NCBI RefSeq assembly: GCF_000808575.1
Contig: NZ_JWLW01000001.1
Location: 140,378 to 204,377 of the forward strand
Direction of reading: 5' to 3'
DNA length: 64,000 nucleotides
Origin: Alteromonas marina
GTDB lineage: Bacteria > Pseudomonadota > Gammaproteobacteria > Enterobacterales > Alteromonadaceae
Positions 37,819 through 47,475 of the stretch are shown in pieces. The translations under genes were made by a program, and so were the position numbers. Numbering within the stretch: position 1 is the stretch's first letter; each line of letters begins with the position of its first letter. A model generated the notes under the pieces. It ran no database searches. It worked only from the letters and a program-made list of their open reading frames with translations, and was not told the DNA's origin.

Positions 37819-38412
37819 CTATTCAGACGGTGCCTCATTTAACACCTTAAGCGGCGAGTCTGACGCAACGCTTTCAGCCATGTTTTCGAAAGCATCAGCA
37901 TTGGGCAAATCGCTCAACGACGTCATCGAAAAATAGTCTAAGAAGCCTTTGGTAGTTGCATAAAGCGCTGGTCGCCCAGGCACTTCTTTGTGACCTACTA
38001 CCTTTACCCAGTCTCGTTCTGTGAGTGTCTTTATAATATTACTGCTTACCGCCACGCCCCTGACCTGCTCTATTTCTCCGCGGGTTATAGGTTGACGATA
38101 GGCAATGAGTGCCAAGGTTTCGAGCATTGCTCTAGAATACTTTGGCGCATTTTCCTGCCACAATTTGCTTAACCACGGGCTTAACGCATCTAACGACTGA
38201 AAGCGATAGCCACTTGCTACTTCCACCAGTTGAATGCCTCTTGGCTGATAGTCTAACTTTAGCTCGTTAATCACCTTACTCAAGGTTCTATCAGCGACGG
38301 TAAACTCATTGAGTACCGTTTCTTTTAAATGCTGCTTTGAAATAGGTTTGTCAGCGACAAATATTGCTGCCTCAACCAATTGTTTAAGCTGCGCCGTGTT
38401 AATTTTTTTCAT
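37819..38412 (-). CDS. scpB: Segregation and condensation protein B
   Basis: About 197 residues from the ATG at 38412 (MKKINTAQL); a GTG two codons earlier is open. Tandem winged-helix domains with LKQLVEAAIFVADKPIS, TLALIAYRQPITRGEIEQVRGV and VVGHKEVPGRPALYATTKGFLDYF, all typical of ScpB. With ScpA it binds the SMC/MukB-type ATPase in chromosome condensation. The start overlaps the end of scpA by 14 bp, so translation is coupled. Confidence 0.95.
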   Translation of the reverse strand: MKKINTAQLKQLVEAAIFVADKPISKQHLKETVLNEFTVADRTLSKVINELKLDYQPRGIQLVEVASGYRFQSLDALSPWLSKLWQENAPKYSRAMLETLALIAYRQPITRGEIEQVRGVAVSSNIIKTLTERDWVKVVGHKEVPGRPALYATTKGFLDYFSMTSLSDLPNADAFENMAESVASDSPLKVLNEAPSE

Positions 38413-39292
38413 GGGCACCTAATTTTACATGAATTTTTGCATAAGGACCTGCCTGAATGCATAAAATTAGCTGTTCTTTTACTAATTCTAAAATTGCTAA
38501 GAGGCAAACCACTACGCCAGCTTTACCTTCTTCAACCGTAAATAGGCGTTCAAGCGGCGTATATTCTGTTGTTGTGAGTAACGACAAGATGAGCGACATG
38601 CGCTCTCGCGTACTCAGTGCTTCCCGTGCAATGGTATGGTGTTCAAATGCTTCAGCGCGCTTCATGGCCGCACTGAACGCCAATACAATTTCAGCTAAAG
38701 ACACGTCGGGCTCAATGCGAATTGGCGCCACATTCTCACTTAGTTCAACGTGAGTAGTGAAAATATCCCGTTCAAGTCTAGGCTGAACATCTAAATCTTC
38801 TGCCGCTTGCTTTACTAGCTCGTATTCTTTTAATCGGCGAATAAGCTCTGCTCGAGGATCTTCTTCTTCGTCAGAATCGTCACTGCGTTTGGGTAGTAGA
38901 AGCCTGGACTTAATTTCTGCCAATATGGCTGCCATCAGCAAATACTCTGCCGCCAGCTCTAATTTTAGCGACATCATGGCATCCACATACTCCATATACT
39001 GCTTGGTAACATCAGCGATGGGCAGTGTGGTGATATCAAACTTTTGTTTTCTAATCAGATAAAGTAGTAAGTCGAGCGGCCCTTCGAAGGTTTCTAATAT
39101 GACCTCTAGGGCATCGGGGGGAATGAAGAGATCTTCAGGCTTTTCAATTAGCGCTTCGCCATTAATAAATGCAAGTGGCAACGGCTGCTGAACAGGTGTC
39201 GAAAGCCCCTTCTCAACAGAGGCATCATTATCGTTATTATTGTCTTTAACAAGCTCTGACACAGTTCCACAACCGTTTTTACGCGCTAACAA
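38399..39292 (-). CDS. scpA: Segregation and condensation protein A
   Basis: Up to 297 residues. The kleisin N-terminal domain starts near residue 65 with LETFEGPLDLLLYLIRKQKFDIT and continues YMEYVDAMMSLKLELAAEYLLMAAILAEIKS (key run of hydrophobic helix); the winged-helix C-terminal end is LERLFTVEEGKAGVVVCLLAILELVKEQ. The N-terminal ~60 residues are Asn/Asp-rich and variable. Start uncertain: TTG at 39292, or GTG at 39262 with GGA just before it. First gene of scpA-scpB-rluB. Confidence 0.93.
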   Translation of the reverse strand: MLARKNGCGTVSELVKDNNNDNDASVEKGLSTPVQQPLPLAFINGEALIEKPEDLFIPPDALEVILETFEGPLDLLLYLIRKQKFDITTLPIADVTKQYMEYVDAMMSLKLELAAEYLLMAAILAEIKSRLLLPKRSDDSDEEEDPRAELIRRLKEYELVKQAAEDLDVQPRLERDIFTTHVELSENVAPIRIEPDVSLAEIVLAFSAAMKRAEAFEHHTIAREALSTRERMSLILSLLTTTEYTPLERLFTVEEGKAGVVVCLLAILELVKEQLILCIQAGPYAKIHVKLGAHEKN

Positions 39293-39333
39293 AGCGGCGA
39301 TTATTGATATTATTATTTACGCGTTCACGCGAG

Positions 39334-39373
39334 GGCCTGTAGTGCTTCGCTGCAAACCGAAGCGCTACAGGCC
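39334..39373 (-). promoter_or_regulatory. 16 bp stem-loop between yciO and scpA
   Basis: Positions 39334-39349 and 39358-39373 are complementary over 16 bp with one G-U pair and an 8 nt loop (ends GGCCTGTAG / CTACAGGCC). No U-tract follows on either strand. It could be the 3' end of the yciO transcript or a structured scpA leader. Confidence 0.55.
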
Positions 39374-39485
39374 TTAGAAACTTAGCTTACGGTTTCCTAC
39401 TATAACTTTCACCCACAACAAGCAAAAGAAGCTATTAAAATAGGCCATTTACAACAACCTGTTCAAAAAAACAGTAAAACGAAAG

Positions 39486-40106
39486 TTACTCAAAGGGAGA
39501 CGGATCGCCCGTGCCATGTCGCACAATGACTGGCGTGTCTTCCGACAAATCAACCACGGTAGTGGGCTGCTCACCAATGTAGCCACCGTGAATAATAAGC
39601 CCTACTTGCTTTTCTAAGTTGTCGCGAATGACATCGGGGTCTGATTCAGCCATGGTGTTGCGTGGCAAAATCAAAGACGTAGACATCAACGGCTCGCCCA
39701 GCTCTTCCAATAATGCAAGTGCAATGGCGTTATCGGGCACGCGAATACCTATGGTTTTACGTTTGGGATTTTGCAAACGCTTTGGTACTTCGCGGGTCGC
39801 TTTCAACACGAAGGTGTAACGCCCTGGTGTGTTGTTCTTAATTTGCCTGAACGCCGTGTTGTCTACCTTTGCGTAAATTGATAGCTCAGACATGTCTCGA
39901 CACATTAAGGTAAAGTTGTGATCTTTATCGATTTGACGAATACGACACAACTGCTCAAGCGCCTTTTTGTCTTCCATTTGGCAACCTATGGCGTAGCCTG
40001 AGTCTGTCGGATACACCACCACTGCTCCCTCTCGAATTAACTCACAAGCCTGACTAATTAGGCGCTTTTGCGGGTTGTCGGGGTGCACATAGAAAAATTG
40101 ACTCAT
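39486..40106 (-). CDS. yciO: YciO family protein (Sua5/YrdC superfamily)
   Basis: 206 residues. VVVYPTDSGYAIGCQ and KDHNFTLMCRDMSELSIYAKVDN match the YrdC-like fold, and GIRVPDN and TTVVDLS the YciO branch. Relatives TsaC/Sua5 make threonylcarbamoyl-AMP for tRNA t6A, but YciO's own activity is not settled. It sits between scpA and rnm, near the trp operon as in E. coli. AAGGAAG precedes the ATG. Confidence 0.93.
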   Translation of the reverse strand: MSQFFYVHPDNPQKRLISQACELIREGAVVVYPTDSGYAIGCQMEDKKALEQLCRIRQIDKDHNFTLMCRDMSELSIYAKVDNTAFRQIKNNTPGRYTFVLKATREVPKRLQNPKRKTIGIRVPDNAIALALLEELGEPLMSTSLILPRNTMAESDPDVIRDNLEKQVGLIIHGGYIGEQPTTVVDLSEDTPVIVRHGTGDPSPFE

Positions 40107-40160
40107 AATTACTTCCTTTTCTTAAACGCGCAGAACGATACTACTTTGCCAACGAGGTAA

Positions 40161-40218
40161 GTGTCTGTCCACTCGTAAAGCTTGCTGGTTAAGCTCGTTG
40201 GTTAAACTCGTTGGTTAA
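40161..40218. repeat. One GTGTCTGTCC copy beside a 3 x 13 bp tandem repeat
   Basis: GTGTCTGTCC at 40161-40170 is followed by three adjacent 13 bp units: GCTTGCTGGTTAA (40180-40192), GCTCGTTGGTTAA (40193-40205) and ACTCGTTGGTTAA (40206-40218). They lie in the 239 bp gap between rnm and yciO. No function is evident; copy number may vary between strains. Confidence 0.8.
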
Positions 40219-40345
40219 ATTAGCTTTTGAGCTTTTTACCAACCAACTCTCGGCATTTTAAGTAGCTATAGCGCTCATCAACCGTACGTGAACCATTTGC
40301 CTTACCTTGCCCATTTATACCGAGAGCGTTGCAAATTAGATTGCC

Positions 40346-41215
40346 TTAGCTCTCGGCCATCTGCCCTTCAAATTGTTTCCAATTATGCCATACGGGTGTG
40401 AGCTTACTGCTAATGCCGAGGTTCTTACCCAGCTCAGTCCAACGAGACGGAAAGTGAAAATCAGAGCCCGCCGATGCTAACAACTGATGGGTTTGTGCAA
40501 GCTCATTAATAAGCTCTTGTTTGGTTTTATTAATACCTGGAAATGCGGTTTCAATGGCGTCACCACCAGCTTGTTCGAACAAGGCCACTAAGCGCCGTAG
40601 CCACTTCGCTGTCATATCATAATGAGCGGGATGAGCCAGTACAGCTTGTCCACCTGCATCGTGGATCCACTCGATAGCCGTTTCAATACTTGGCCACTCT
40701 GCTTTAACTGCAGCTCGTTTGCCTTTGCCAAGATACTTTTTAAACGCGGCGTCCATACTTGGCACACCGTAGTTGTTTACTAATACGCGCGCAAAGTGCG
40801 CCCGTGTCACCTGGCCAACGCCCGCTAGCGCTTTTGCTCGCGTTAGAACACCTTCAAACCCACACTTTTCGAGCTTATCAGCAATTTTTTCAGCTCGGGC
40901 TTCTCGGGTTTGAGACTGGCCTTGCAGCCGCTCAAGAAACGTTGGGCAGTGTCTGTCCACATTTAATCCAACTACATGGATATCGAAACTGTGCCAAGTG
41001 GTGGAAATTTCAACACCATCAATAATGGTTAATGCACGTTTTTGCTTCGATTGGGTAGCATGTGCTTCTTCCAAACCGGCTACCGTATCGTGGTCGGTAA
41101 CGGCAAGCGCATCCACCTGCATGGTGTGCGCGCGAAGGATTAACTCTTCTGGCGTTAGGTGGCCATCAGAGAATTTTGTATGACTGTGTAGATCTATTTT
41201 CAATGTCTTATGCAA
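40346..41215 (-). CDS. rnm: PHP-domain 5'-3' exoribonuclease RNase AM
   Basis: 289 residues. PHP metal-binding motifs: DLHSHTKFSDG, VTDHDT, the E of GVEIST, LAHPAHY and SDFHFPS. It corresponds to E. coli YciV (TrpH/Rnm), which trims 5' ends of rRNA and short RNAs. It is divergent from the trp operon as in E. coli. The predicted start is TTG at 41215 with no evident ribosome binding site, so it is uncertain. A copy of the dispersed motif (40949-40958) encodes VDRHC in a place where the family appears to have similar length. Confidence 0.9.
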   Translation of the reverse strand: MHKTLKIDLHSHTKFSDGHLTPEELILRAHTMQVDALAVTDHDTVAGLEEAHATQSKQKRALTIIDGVEISTTWHSFDIHVVGLNVDRHCPTFLERLQGQSQTREARAEKIADKLEKCGFEGVLTRAKALAGVGQVTRAHFARVLVNNYGVPSMDAAFKKYLGKGKRAAVKAEWPSIETAIEWIHDAGGQAVLAHPAHYDMTAKWLRRLVALFEQAGGDAIETAFPGINKTKQELINELAQTHQLLASAGSDFHFPSRWTELGKNLGISSKLTPVWHNWKQFEGQMAES

Positions 41216-41320
41216 ATTTTAGGTTGACACAAAGGGCAATTTGTTTTCTTCTATACACATAAAGTATACGTACTAACCGCTTCAAATCCTATTGAAGTTT
41301 GGAAAAACAACGAGTAATTC

Positions 41321-41386
41321 ATGCATTCATACAATGTTTCAACAGCAATGACAGTTGCAGCTTGGTGGTGGCACTTCCTAACTTAA
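41321..41386 (+). CDS. trpL: trp operon leader peptide
   Basis: A 21-codon frame from the ATG at 41321 (a second in-frame ATG at 41348). The C-terminal half reads MTVAAWWWHFLT with three consecutive Trp codons at 41363-41371, then TAA. A Trp-rich leader followed by a terminator 40 bp later and before trpE is the classic attenuation arrangement. A TTGACA at 41224-41229 could be the -35 of the operon, but no well-spaced -10 is clear. Confidence 0.9.
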   Translation: MHSYNVSTAMTVAAWWWHFLT

Positions 41387-41454
41387 CGGGCGGTGTGCAC
41401 TGTAGTGCGTGAATGAATACACATAAAGGCCCGTTTATACGGGCCTTTTTTTTG
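41385..41454 (+). promoter_or_regulatory. trp attenuator
   Basis: Terminator: AAAGGCCCGT (41425-41434) with ACGGGCCTTT (41439-41448), a TTAT loop and eight or more T's. Antiterminator: AACGGGC (41385-41391), at the leader stop codon, can pair with GCCCGTT (41429-41435), the left arm of the terminator. Ribosome stalling at the three Trp codons would favour the antiterminator and let transcription enter trpE. Confidence 0.9.
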
Positions 41455-41481
41455 TCTTTTTGCAGTTGGAGAGTAGCAAAA

Positions 41482-43218
41482 ATGAGTTTAGCGGAACTGG
41501 GGATTTCTCCAGGTAAGGTAGAGACAATTGAGCAGGTGGGACACTATGTCGATGATCCACTTGCCGCATTTGCCCACCTTTGTGACAATAAAAATAACGC
41601 ATTGCTTTTAGAGTCGGCAGAAATTGATTCTAAAGACGATTTACAAAGCTTGTTAATGGTTGACGCAGCACTGCGCATGGAATGCCGGGGCAACCGCGTT
41701 GAAGTGAAAGCACTGACAGGCAACGGCGCTTCAGTGTTACCTTTATTTGTTGACCACGCCCCTGACGGCCTATACATCAAAGAAAGGACAGACACTTCAA
41801 TTACGTTGGTGTGTGATGAGGCTGACGGTGAACTTGACGAAGACAGTCGCTTAAAGGCCGCAAGCGTAATGGACGCGCTTCGCATTGTTATCAATAAGAT
41901 AACGCCAATCCGCCAACATCCCCACGCCGTTTTCTTAGGCGGTGTTTTTGCCTATGACATGCTAGCAGGTTTTGAAAAATTACCTGATGTTGCTGAAGGT
42001 GAAAATGACTGTCCTGACTTTGTTTTTTACTTGGCAGAGACCTTAATTACCGTTGACCACCAAACCCGCGAGACCCATTTAATTGGCAGTGTATTTAGTG
42101 GACAAGACGTTGCCCAGCAATACTTTACCATTGCTCAGCGCTTAGAAGCCATTCATCAGCAGCTACACGATATGCCTGCCAAGCCCGTGTTAGTAGGTGC
42201 AAATACAGCAAAGATTACCGATGTAGAAAGTGAAGCACAAAGTGGACAGTCACTCGTTTCCGACTCAGAAAGCCCAAACGAAACCGAAAACGGACAGTCA
42301 CTTTCTTCTTTTGACCCAAGCGTTGAAGTTAGTGTTGATTTAAGTGATGAACAGTTCTGCAACCATGTGCTGGACTTAAAACAGCACATTTTAGCCGGCG
42401 ATATTTTTCAGGTTGTGCCCTCGCGCACATTCTCTCTCCCCTGCCCTTCGCCGCTACTTGCTTACGCTAAACTTAAAGAATCAAACCCAAGCCCTTACAT
42501 GTTTTACATGCAAGATGCAGCTTTCAGCATATTTGGTGCCTCTCCTGAATCAGCGCTTAAATACGAAAGAGAAAGTAATCAGGTAGAGATCTACCCGATT
42601 GCCGGTACCCGTCCACGTGGCAAGCGCCCTGATGGCAGTATCGACAGAGATTTAGACAGCCGTATTGAGCTTAACCTTCGCGAAGACACCAAAGAAAAGT
42701 CTGAGCACATTATGCTGGTTGACCTTGCTCGAAACGATGTGGCAAAAGTGAGTCGCCCAGGCACGCGCTATGTGAAAGACTTGCTAAAGGTTGACCGTTA
42801 CTCTCACGTGATGCACTTGGTGTCGCGCGTGGTTGGCCAGCTACGTGACGACTTAGATCCACTGCACGCTTATCAAGCCTGCATGAATATGGGCACTCTA
42901 GTTGGCGCACCAAAAGTAAGCGCAGCGACGTTAATTCGTGAAGTAGAGAAAAAACGCCGCGGCAGTTATGGCGGCGCGGTTGGCTACTTGAATGGTCAAG
43001 GCGATATGGACACTTGTATTGTCATTCGTTCAGCGTTTGTGAAAAACGGCACGGCTTATATTCAAGCGGGTGCAGGTGTAGTATATGACTCGGTTCCACA
43101 AGCTGAAGCTGATGAAACCCGCGCTAAGGCACAAGCGGTAATTGGTGCAGTAAAAGCAGCGCTACAAGAAGAAGCTGAAAGTATCAACGTTGCATTAAAT
43201 GAAGGAGGCAACGCATGA
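41482..43218 (+). CDS. trpE: Anthranilate synthase component I
   Basis: About 578 residues from the ATG at 41482 ([15 protein letters not shown] upstream). The open frame extends upstream only through the attenuator. The C-terminal chorismate-binding domain is complete: [52 protein letters not shown] (key residues E and D) and [10 protein letters not shown]. It makes anthranilate from chorismate with TrpG. Oddity: the linker before that domain (about 250-280) is Ser/Glu-rich and holds two copies of the dispersed motif (42244, 42292), each read as GQSL, 16 codons apart. A third copy (41786) is in the N-terminal domain as RTDT. Confidence 0.97.
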   Translation: MSLAELGISPGKVETIEQVGHYVDDPLAAFAHLCDNKNNALLLESAEIDSKDDLQSLLMVDAALRMECRGNRVEVKALTGNGASVLPLFVDHAPDGLYIKERTDTSITLVCDEADGELDEDSRLKAASVMDALRIVINKITPIRQHPHAVFLGGVFAYDMLAGFEKLPDVAEGENDCPDFVFYLAETLITVDHQTRETHLIGSVFSGQDVAQQYFTIAQRLEAIHQQLHDMPAKPVLVGANTAKITDVESEAQSGQSLVSDSESPNETENGQSLSSFDPSVEVSVDLSDEQFCNHVLDLKQHILAGDIFQVVPSRTFSLPCPSPLLAYAKLKESNPSPYMFYMQDAAFSIFGASPESALKYERESNQVEIYPIAGTRPRGKRPDGSIDRDLDSRIELNLREDTKEKSEHIMLVDLARNDVAKVSRPGTRYVKDLLKVDRYSHVMHLVSRVVGQLRDDLDPLHAYQACMNMGTLVGAPKVSAATLIREVEKKRRGSYGGAVGYLNGQGDMDTCIVIRSAFVKNGTAYIQAGAGVVYDSVPQAEADETRAKAQAVIGAVKAALQEEAESINVALNEGGNA

Positions 43219-43847
43219 ATCAGCAAGTGACCACCCTATTTTTGCTCGACAATGTAGACTCATTTACCTACAACCTTGTGGACGAACTGCGCACCTTAAA
43301 CCTAGACATTAAGGTCTATCGCAACACGGTTTCAGCAAATGCTCTGTTTGAAAGAATGCAGGAACAAGCAACGAAAGGCCCAGTGCTTCTTATGTTGTCA
43401 CCAGGTCCAGGCGCACCAAGTGAAGCCGGCTGTATGCCTGAGCTACTTAAAAAAGTACACGGTGTGTTCCCCGTAATTGGTATTTGTTTAGGCCATCAAG
43501 CTATTGTTGAGCATTACGGCGGCACCGTAGGTCGCGCCAGCCAAGTTATGCACGGCAAGTCTTCTGCTATTACCCATTCTGAAGACGCCATGTTCAAAGG
43601 CTTACAGCAGCCCTTACATGTAGCACGCTACCACTCTTTAGTGGCACATTCATTGCCTGAAAACCTTACTGTTTGCGCATCTACAATAAACGATGACGGC
43701 ACTGAGGCCGTAATGGCAGTTTACAACAGCGAAGATCGCATGTTGGGTTTCCAATTTCACCCGGAATCTATTTTAACAGCCCACGGCAGTTTGCTGTTAA
43801 AGCAAAGTATTGACTATTTAACGTTACAGGGAGCGAACCATGCTTAA
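43215..43847 (+). CDS. trpG: Anthranilate synthase component II (glutamine amidotransferase)
   Basis: 210 residues. Class I amidotransferase triad: Cys in GICLGHQ, His and Glu in [21 protein letters not shown] and [12 protein letters not shown] are family signatures. It supplies ammonia from glutamine to TrpE. The length shows a stand-alone TrpG, not the TrpG-TrpD fusion found in enterobacteria. It overlaps trpE by 4 bp (ATGA) and trpD by 8 bp. Confidence 0.97.
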   Translation: MNQQVTTLFLLDNVDSFTYNLVDELRTLNLDIKVYRNTVSANALFERMQEQATKGPVLLMLSPGPGAPSEAGCMPELLKKVHGVFPVIGICLGHQAIVEHYGGTVGRASQVMHGKSSAITHSEDAMFKGLQQPLHVARYHSLVAHSLPENLTVCASTINDDGTEAVMAVYNSEDRMLGFQFHPESILTAHGSLLLKQSIDYLTLQGANHA

Positions 43848-44871
43848 CGCAGGCCCTCTACTAGAACAAATTATGTTGCGAGAATCACTGTCGCAAACCG
43901 AGGCATACAGCTTGTTTAACAGCATCATGCACGGTGAGCAAAGCGAGGTGATGATTGCTTCAGTGCTGACTGCGCTGAAAATGAAAAAAGAATCACCCAG
44001 CGAAATTGCGGGTGCGGCGAGTGCCATGGTTGCCAATGCACTGCCCTTTCCCACACCGTCTTATGAGTTTGCAGATATCGTTGGTACAGGCGGCGATGGC
44101 CACAACACCATTAATATTTCCAGTGCAGCCGGTGTAGTTGCCGCATCTTGTGGCGTGAAGGTGGCGAAACACGGTAATCGCAGTGTATCGAGTAAGTCTG
44201 GCTCTGCTGATTTGTTTCGCCAGTTTGGTCTTAATTTAGAAATTAGCCCAGAAACATCCCGCAAGTGCTTAGATGAAGCAAATTTCACATTTCTTTTTGC
44301 ACCGGTTTATCACGCCGGTATGCGCCACGCAGCCCCCGTGCGCGCTGCGATGAAGACCAGAACCTTATTTAATATACTGGGGCCGCTGGCAAACCCGGCG
44401 GGTCCAACTCACGGCGTTTTCGGCGTATACTCGCCTGAACTGCTTGAACCTTACGCAAAAACCCTTATGCTGCTTGGCCAACACCGCGCAATGATAGTGC
44501 ATGGCGATGGCTTGGATGAACTGGCGCTTCACGGCGAATCAATGATTTACGACCTTGAGCACGGCGATATTCGCAAGCTTACCGTTACCGCTAAAGACTT
44601 CGGTTTACCTCATTATCCTCTTTCCGCGATTGAAGGCGGTGAACCTGAAGAAAACAGACAATTTGTTGAAGCAGCGCTAAACGGCGAAGGTAAAGAGGCG
44701 CACCGTGCCGCTATCGCCATGAACTGCGGGGCACTGCTGAAAGTAACCGGCAAAGCCTCAACCTTCAAAGAAGGGGCTGAAATGGCGATGAACGCTATGG
44801 CGGAAGGGTTACCCATGCAGTTATTAACGAAGGTTGCCAAAATTACTCAGGAGGTAAGCACGAATGGCTAA
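43840..44871 (+). CDS. trpD: Anthranilate phosphoribosyltransferase
   Basis: 343 residues. [17 protein letters not shown] binds [20 protein letters not shown] and [12 protein letters not shown] are also family signatures. It transfers phosphoribosyl from PRPP to anthranilate. It is separate from trpG and overlaps trpCF by 8 bp, so the operon is translated in tight coupling. Confidence 0.98.
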   Translation: MLNAGPLLEQIMLRESLSQTEAYSLFNSIMHGEQSEVMIASVLTALKMKKESPSEIAGAASAMVANALPFPTPSYEFADIVGTGGDGHNTINISSAAGVVAASCGVKVAKHGNRSVSSKSGSADLFRQFGLNLEISPETSRKCLDEANFTFLFAPVYHAGMRHAAPVRAAMKTRTLFNILGPLANPAGPTHGVFGVYSPELLEPYAKTLMLLGQHRAMIVHGDGLDELALHGESMIYDLEHGDIRKLTVTAKDFGLPHYPLSAIEGGEPEENRQFVEAALNGEGKEAHRAAIAMNCGALLKVTGKASTFKEGAEMAMNAMAEGLPMQLLTKVAKITQEVSTNG

Positions 44872-46273
44872 TGTGCTTGAGAAAATTGTTGCAGACAAAC
44901 GAGAAGAAGTGGCCGCACGCAAAGAAGCACTGCCGCTAGAAAGCTTCAAGGCGAATCTAGTTTCTTCCAAAAAGAGTTTATTTGCGGCACTTAGTGAGCC
45001 AAACGCAGGCTTTATCTTCGAATGCAAAAAAGCATCGCCTTCAAAAGGCCTTATTCGAGAGCATTTCGATTTAGACGAGATCTTAGCAGCTTACACGCCT
45101 TATGCTGCCGGTATTTCTGTGCTGACAGACGAGAAGTACTTCCAAGGTAAATTTGAGTACTTAGCTTATGTTACTGAGCGTGTTGCTCAGCCTGTGCTTA
45201 ACAAAGATTTCTTCGTTGATACCTATCAAGTGTATTTAGCCCGTCACTATAATGCTGATGCCGTGCTTTTAATGCTTAGTGTGCTAAATGATGACGAATA
45301 TCGAGAGTTGGCAAGCGTTGCCAATGCTCTGTCGTTAGACATTCTTACCGAAGTAAGTAATGAAGAAGAAATGGAGCGCGCTATTGCTCTTGAAGCCAAC
45401 ATCATTGGTATCAACAATCGCAACTTACGCGACCTTTCTACCGATTTAGCGACCACAGAACGCCTTGTGCCCATGCTTGAAAAAGCCACGCACGACTACG
45501 TGGTTATTTCAGAGTCGGGCATATACACACACCAAGACGTACTTCGTTTAGCGCCTGTATCCCAAGGCTTTTTGGTGGGCAGTGCGTTAATGGCCGAGGC
45601 TGACCTGCCGCGCGCAGTAAAAACGTTAGTGAATGGTGCAGTTAAAGTGTGTGGGCTTACCAGCCCCCAACAAGCACAAATAGCATTCGATAAAGGCGCA
45701 AGCTTTGGCGGGCTTATCTTCGCTGAAAAATCGCCACGCTGTGTGAGCGAAGCAGAGGCTTTGACCATAACACAAAGCGTTGACGTTGCTTTTGTTGGTG
45801 TGTTCGTTAATCACGACATTGATGAAGTGGCATCACTCGCCGCCTCGCTCAACCTTTTTGCCGTGCAGCTTCACGGCAGCGAAGATGACACCTACATTTC
45901 AGCGCTTGCTGCCAAGCTTCCAGAAGGTTGTGAAATTTGGAAAGTCGAAGGTGTTAAAGCAACCTCTTCTGGCGCACTACCAGACGCAGTGGACAGACAC
46001 TTAAACAATAGCCTAGTAAGCCGTGTTCTTCTAGATTGCCAAGTGGGTGATGCCAAAGGCGGTACAGGCGAAGCGTTCAATTGGCAGCTATTAAACGATA
46101 TCGAAGCGAAGCATAAGTTAGTGCTTGCTGGCGGTATTAACGCCCAGAATGTTGCAGAAGCTATTGCAACCGGCTGTGGTGCTATTGATGTGAATTCAGG
46201 CGTAGAAACCGCACCCGGCGTGAAAAGCGAAGAAAAACTCGACGCGCTTTTTGCCATTTGCCGCCGTTACTAA
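44864..46273 (+). CDS. trpCF: Bifunctional indole-3-glycerol-phosphate synthase / phosphoribosylanthranilate isomerase
   Basis: 469 residues, two TIM barrels. The first (about 1-255) is TrpC: IFECKKASPSKGLIREHFD, GISVLTDEKYF, LNKDFFVD, NNRNLRDLS. The second (about 256-469) is TrpF: VKVCGLTSPQQAQIAFDKGA, GLIFAEKSPRCVS, VQLHGSEDD, LAGGINAQNV. The fusion matches enterobacteria. A motif copy at 45991-46000 encodes VDRH in a loop of the TrpF half; this loop seems some residues longer than in E. coli as I recall it. Confidence 0.97.
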   Translation: MANVLEKIVADKREEVAARKEALPLESFKANLVSSKKSLFAALSEPNAGFIFECKKASPSKGLIREHFDLDEILAAYTPYAAGISVLTDEKYFQGKFEYLAYVTERVAQPVLNKDFFVDTYQVYLARHYNADAVLLMLSVLNDDEYRELASVANALSLDILTEVSNEEEMERAIALEANIIGINNRNLRDLSTDLATTERLVPMLEKATHDYVVISESGIYTHQDVLRLAPVSQGFLVGSALMAEADLPRAVKTLVNGAVKVCGLTSPQQAQIAFDKGASFGGLIFAEKSPRCVSEAEALTITQSVDVAFVGVFVNHDIDEVASLAASLNLFAVQLHGSEDDTYISALAAKLPEGCEIWKVEGVKATSSGALPDAVDRHLNNSLVSRVLLDCQVGDAKGGTGEAFNWQLLNDIEAKHKLVLAGGINAQNVAEAIATGCGAIDVNSGVETAPGVKSEEKLDALFAICRRY

Positions 46274-46293
46274 TTTAAATACAGGACAACGTA

Positions 46294-47475
46294 ATGAACC
46301 AGTTAGATACAAAATTTGGTGAATTTGGTGGCATGTACGTGCCCGAGCTACTTATTCCAGCACTAGACCAACTGGAAAAAGCATTTTTGGATGCCAAGGA
46401 CGACCCGACATTTAACGAAGAGTTTTTATCTCTGTTAAAAGACTATGCCGGTCGCCCCACATCAATGACGTTAACTCGCAATCTGGTAAGTAACCCAAAG
46501 GTAAAATTATACCTAAAGCGTGAAGACCTACTACACGGTGGTGCACACAAAACTAACCAGGTGTTAGGCCAAGCGCTGCTGACTAAGCGAATGGGTAAAA
46601 AAGAAGTGATCGCCGAAACAGGCGCAGGTCAGCACGGTGTTGCAACCGCGTTAGCATGTGCGTTGTTGGGGCTTAAAGCGCGTATTTATATGGGTGCGAA
46701 AGACGTTGAACGTCAAGCGCCAAACGTGTTCCGTATGAAGCTGATGGGCGCAGAAGTTATTCCTGTGAATGCCGGTTCTGGTACGCTTAAAGATGCCGTA
46801 AACGAAGCCATGCGCGACTGGTCGGCAAACTATGATAAAGCGCACTATTTGTTAGGCACAGCCGCGGGCCCACACCCGTTCCCGACTATTGTTCGTGAAT
46901 ATCACCGTATGATTGGTGAAGAAACTCGTGCACAAATTATGGAAAAAGAAGGTCGCTTACCTGACGCCGTAGTAGCATGTGTGGGCGGGGGCTCAAATGC
47001 TATCGGTATGTTTGCAGACTTTATTGATGAGCCATCTGTACGCTTAGTGGGCGTTGAGCCTGCGGGTAAAGGTGTGCACACCAAAGAGCACGGCGCTACT
47101 ATCGTGACGGGTACAAAAGGTATTCTTCACGGCGCTTACACCTTCATTATGCAAGACAAAGAAGGCCAGATCGAAGAGAGCTACTCAGTATCTGCTGGTC
47201 TGGACTACCCTGCTGTTGGCCCTCAGCATGCTTATCTTCACGACATTGGCCGAGCGGAATACGTGGCCGCCACCGACGAAGAAGCGCTGAACGCATTCCA
47301 ATTGCTTGCAAGAAAAGAAGGTATTATTCCTGCCCTTGAATCGTCGCATGCCTTAGCGCACGCGCTTAATATGGCAGATGAAGCGGAAGAAGAAACCATC
47401 ATCGTAGTTAACTTATCAGGCCGTGGCGACAAAGATTTAGCGCACGTTATCAACATTTTAGGGGACGATTTATAA
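46294..47475 (+). CDS. trpB: Tryptophan synthase beta chain
   Basis: 393 residues. The PLP lysine is in [11 protein letters not shown]; the phosphate loop is [18 protein letters not shown] is conserved. It condenses indole with serine. It follows trpCF by 20 bp and abuts trpA (stop and start share one base, TAATG). Confidence 0.99.
   Translation: MNQLDTKFGEFGGMYVPELLIPALDQLEKAFLDAKDDPTFNEEFLSLLKDYAGRPTSMTLTRNLVSNPKVKLYLKREDLLHGGAHKTNQVLGQALLTKRMGKKEVIAETGAGQHGVATALACALLGLKARIYMGAKDVERQAPNVFRMKLMGAEVIPVNAGSGTLKDAVNEAMRDWSANYDKAHYLLGTAAGPHPFPTIVREYHRMIGEETRAQIMEKEGRLPDAVVACVGGGSNAIGMFADFIDEPSVRLVGVEPAGKGVHTKEHGATIVTGTKGILHGAYTFIMQDKEGQIEESYSVSAGLDYPAVGPQHAYLHDIGRAEYVAATDEEALNAFQLLARKEGIIPALESSHALAHALNMADEAEEETIIVVNLSGRGDKDLAHVINILGDDL

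Noticed and set aside
41413..41481. An N-terminal extension of TrpE
   Set aside because: The extra codons run through the attenuator terminator; the ATG at 41482 has a proper upstream site.
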